Assembly: GCA_028622995.1 (NCBI GenBank)
Contig: JAJQJQ010000007.1
Span: 4,836,001 to 4,900,000 of the forward strand
Length of the DNA: 64,000 nucleotides
Direction of reading: 5' to 3'
DNA from: Panagrolaimus kolymaensis
Taxonomy: Eukaryota; Nematoda; Chromadorea; Rhabditida; Panagrolaimidae
Part shown: in pieces, positions 61,308 to 64,000 of the stretch
Layout of the letters: every line of letters begins with the position of its first letter
Numbering within the stretch: position 1 is the first letter of the stretch
The notes under the pieces: generated by a model
The model's database searches: none
Seen by the model: the letters and a program-made list of their open reading frames with translations, nothing else
What the model was told of the DNA's origin: nothing
Made by a program: the position numbers and the translations under genes

Positions 61308-62424
61308 ATGCAACGCTTTTTATTAGGAAGAACATTAACAATTGGTAAACGATGTGATCAACTGCTTTTTGCTCAAAGACAACTCGTAGTTCCTTCTCCC
61401 GTTTGTTTTTGTTTTATCCCTTTTTATTTTGTTAATTTTAACTTTCATAATTTTTAGATACGATTCAATAAATCTGTTGATGAATATGTTTCTAAACAAT
61501 TACAAAAAGAGCCAACAAAACTTCCTCTCAAATTATATCAATTATCCATTGCTCTCAAAAAGAAATATATGAAAAGAAAAAGTGATTCTATTGATCCTGA
61601 ACTTCGATCTGTATGTTTTACATTTCTCAAATATTTGACCATTTAACTTATTTTAGCTGTTGGATAAAGCTTCTGGCCAATTATATTATCAATGTGCTAA
61701 TAAATATCCATATTTGGTTTTATGTAAAAGTAATTGATTTCTTTTAATTTTGAATTTCTTGATAAGTTTTGAATTTTAGGCTTTGGTTTAGAAGATTATA
61801 TGTCATCTTGGTTCAAACTTACTTTAATTCATATATGGTAAATATTAAGAATATTGACTCTTTGAAATTTGCTTTTTTAGGATGGTGTTATTAAGAATAC
61901 ATGTCTCGTTTGATGCTGACGCTTACAATAGAATCAAAGATGGTATTTTGGATACTTTATGGCTTGATATTGATAAAAGACTTGAAATTCTTGGGGTTTT
62001 ATATTTACATGGATTCTTCGAAGCTAATATTTGTTTTTAGGATGAATTAAAAGTAAAACTTAATTCTCATTCAGATTTGCGTAAAATGAATGGTCTTTAT
62101 GTTCAAACTTTACTAGAATATGACGAGGTTTTTTTAATTATTTTTTTGCCTCCTTTCTTTTATCCTTGTTTTTAGGGTTTTATCAAAGATGATCCTGCTC
62201 TTGCAGCTGCTATTTGGCGAAATCTTTACATGGAACGTTCATTTGATCCTATTTACGTCAATATGGTTGTCCGATACATGCGTGCCACCGTTAGTTTTAA
62301 AACCGTGTAAATTTAATACTTAATAAAATTTTAGGTTTCCTATCTTGAAACAATTGATAAAAATGATCTTCTTGTAAATGGAATAGAAGTTTGGAAACCA
62401 GCTGAAAGTCTTCGTGGTGAATAG
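61308..62424 (+). CDS. uqcc-1: UQCC1/Cbp3, cytochrome bc1 assembly chaperone
   Basis: Mitochondrial chaperone for newly made cytochrome b of complex III. Exons: 61308-61385, 61458-61610, 61657-61723, 61780-61837, 61881-61995, 62041-62127, 62176-62289 and 62335-62424, about 254 residues. The N-terminus is basic (MQRFLLGRTLTIGKRC), like a presequence. Family blocks: LLDKASGQLYYQCANKY, SSWFKLTLIHIWMVLLRI, LLEYDEGFIKDDPALAAAIW and SYLETIDKNDLLVNGIEVWK, which track the human protein closely. All junctions hold frame. It is divergent from the small membrane protein. Confidence 0.93.
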
Positions 62425-64000
62425 GAAATGTCGCTTATTTTAAATAATAAAAATTCATAGGTTTATTGTTAAATGCCTTATTGTTTGTTATGTTTGATTT
62501 AACTTCTTTTTTTGCAAATAATTTAAGTACGTGGAAATAAAGTTGTGAAAATTACGTCAAGTTTTTTGTCTGTGAATTTTTTTTTGCTAAAGGAACAAAG
62601 CTTTGAGACGACAAGATTTGGTCTGAGAAAAAAAAAGTCAAGCTGACAGCCGGTGATCAACTTATTTTTTATTCTTGACGACGGCTCAATGACTGCGGTG
62701 GAGGATAAATAAAAAGAAAAGAAGGGGATGTAAAGCGATAGGGATTTGATCGAGTTTCTTCGATCAACCACCGCAAAACGCTGAAATGTGCTTGTTCTCC
62801 TTCATCAACCAACAAGTTGAAAGGAAAAGTTTAAAGGCGGTGATGCTTTTGCGCTTGAGAAAAATGTGTTTTTTTTTTCTTCATGTCGGAACATAATTCA
62901 TATCACTTTTTTTAATTTTCTGTGGCTTTAATTGATCTCGTTAAAGTTATCTAATTATATTATGTGAAGTTATTTGCTTCAAACTCGAGAAAATTGTTTG
63001 CTATTACAATTTTTTTTATTCATTTCAAAAACACATTTGTTTTGTTCATTTTTCTTTAAATCAGTAAGTGGCGAACATAAAACCTTTTTTATGATGCCTA
63101 AAAGCAAGTTATCCTCACTATTTTTTTAAATCCGCGTTTGTTATAATTTTATTTTGCAACTGGAATGATTTTTTTGTTTGATTTTAAACGGACTCCAGCA
63201 ACGTATTTTCGTAAACCTTAGTAATCATAGATTTGTATTTCAAGTATGCCGTAGCTCTCGTTGTATTAGCTTAACGGGTATCTTCTTATATATTGTAAAA
63301 TTACACATTTTACATTGAAATCGTGCTTTTTAACTTTCTTACAAGATTCTTTTTTTTAAAACTAATATTTAATTATTTAATTATCTTTTTGGCCTTTAAA
63401 CTATCATTCTCATGACTTCATCAGGAGGGATTAGAGTGGCTTAAGCCGGTAAAAACGAGAGGTTTTTGAATTTAAAATTCTATCAAAAAATTTCTTTCTT
63501 ATAAAGGCTTCAAAAAATTGGACATTTTAATTCATGGCTTTTTAGGAAAGAGACTTCCTCCTACACATTTATCATTTAAAAAAAAGAAAATGAAAAAAAT
63601 GAGTAATAGCAGCTGCTTTTTAAAAAATAACTTTACTGCTTTTTTTTGGTTTCACATTTTTTTGCTACTTTCGGTTTCCTTTTTCTTTTTTTTCTTAGTG
63701 TTTCAAAATGAAGAAAAGTATATTTTTGCGCTTTATTAAAAAATATTAAAATACAATAATTATTTTTATTTCATTGTTCCATTAAAGAAAATTCTTTTTT
63801 TTAGCTGCGACACACTACATTTGGTGGCACCACTAGCAACCAACAACTCAACTCTTTTTTTGGTTTTTCCCGAACGAAATTTAGTCGCATTTTTTCCTTG
63901 CTTTTTTTTCAAAGCTTTATTTCTTTTTTATTTTCGGCTTTCAACGAACAACGATTATCTTTTTTTCTTTCTTACCTTTTCATTTTTATCCCGATCGATA
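62425..64000. other. Terminal 1.6 kb without supported gene
   Basis: AT-rich to the window edge, with T-rich tracts (63640-63700, 63870-63930) and a short inverted TTGATCGA/TCGATCAA around 62746-62767. No coding region, tRNA or snoRNA was recognised. It may be the promoter of a gene beyond the window. Confidence 0.4.

Overview
The window is nuclear DNA of a nematode, most likely from the AT-rich Tylenchina/Panagrolaimid-like part of the phylum (placement is inference). The evidence is strong AT bias, dense genes on both strands, many introns of about 45-60 nt with acceptors of the form TTTTAG/TTTTCAG, frequent acceptor-like AG just upstream of start codons (suggesting spliced-leader trans-splicing), and protein matches to C. 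elegans-type families. About 26 protein-coding genes are supported, nearly all broken by introns, so I give spans with exon limits read from splice sites and reading frame. I found no tRNA, rRNA, CRISPR array, virus or plasmid signal.

Layout: 1-4.6 kb (+): ribosomal protein L3 (5' end outside the window), an LSm10-like Sm protein and an ADAM17/TACE metalloprotease, packed as a candidate operon whose last two genes overlap. 5.47-7.0 kb: a foldback transposon-like element with ~430-bp inverted arms full of short tandem repeats. 7.2-8.05 kb (-): ribosomal protein S8. 8.5-15.1 kb (+): MCM3, an ENY2/Sus1-like protein, Phe-tRNA synthetase alpha carrying an unusual N-terminal GST_C-like extension, and a PDRG1-like prefoldin-related protein, in tandem. 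15.4-18.3 kb (-): quiescin sulfhydryl oxidase. 18.3-21.9 kb: a gene-poor block. 21.9-25.2 kb (+): cyclin B3 and cyclin C. 25.3-27.7 kb (-): an SH2-tyrosine kinase with a degenerate SH2 pocket and a Lys/Arg-rich tail. 28.1-31.4 kb (+): DIS3 exosome nuclease. 31.5-33.0 kb (-): PUS1 pseudouridine synthase. 33.4-35.1 kb (-): INCENP copy 1. 36.0-37.5 kb (+): a cholesterol 25-hydroxylase-like enzyme. 37.6-39.2 kb: a head-to-head pair of unknown genes. 39.3-45.8 kb (-): tektin, a TPX2/TPXL-1-like repeat protein, glutaminase and a C1orf21-like lipid-anchored protein. 45.8-50.1 kb: a second gene-poor block. 50.1-54.8 kb (+): RNA helicase A. 55.5-57.5 kb (-): INCENP copy 2. 59.4-62.4 kb: a Ly6-like GPI-anchored protein (+), a small two-helix membrane protein (-) and the complex III assembly factor UQCC1 (+).

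Two intron-hosted snoRNAs are visible: a C/D box RNA in the RPL3 gene, whose guide matches a highly conserved LSU rRNA segment, and an H/ACA RNA in the RPS8 gene. Recurring themes are ribosome production and RNA processing (RPL3, RPS8, both snoRNAs, DIS3, PUS1, RHA, LSm10) and cell division (MCM3, cyclins B3 and C, two INCENPs, a TPX2-like protein). Most genes are ordinary conserved housekeeping genes. The most unusual items are the foldback element, the LSm10-ADAM17 overlap, the FARSA extension, the INCENP duplication, the exon-repeat TPX2-like gene and the degenerate domains in DIS3 and the kinase.
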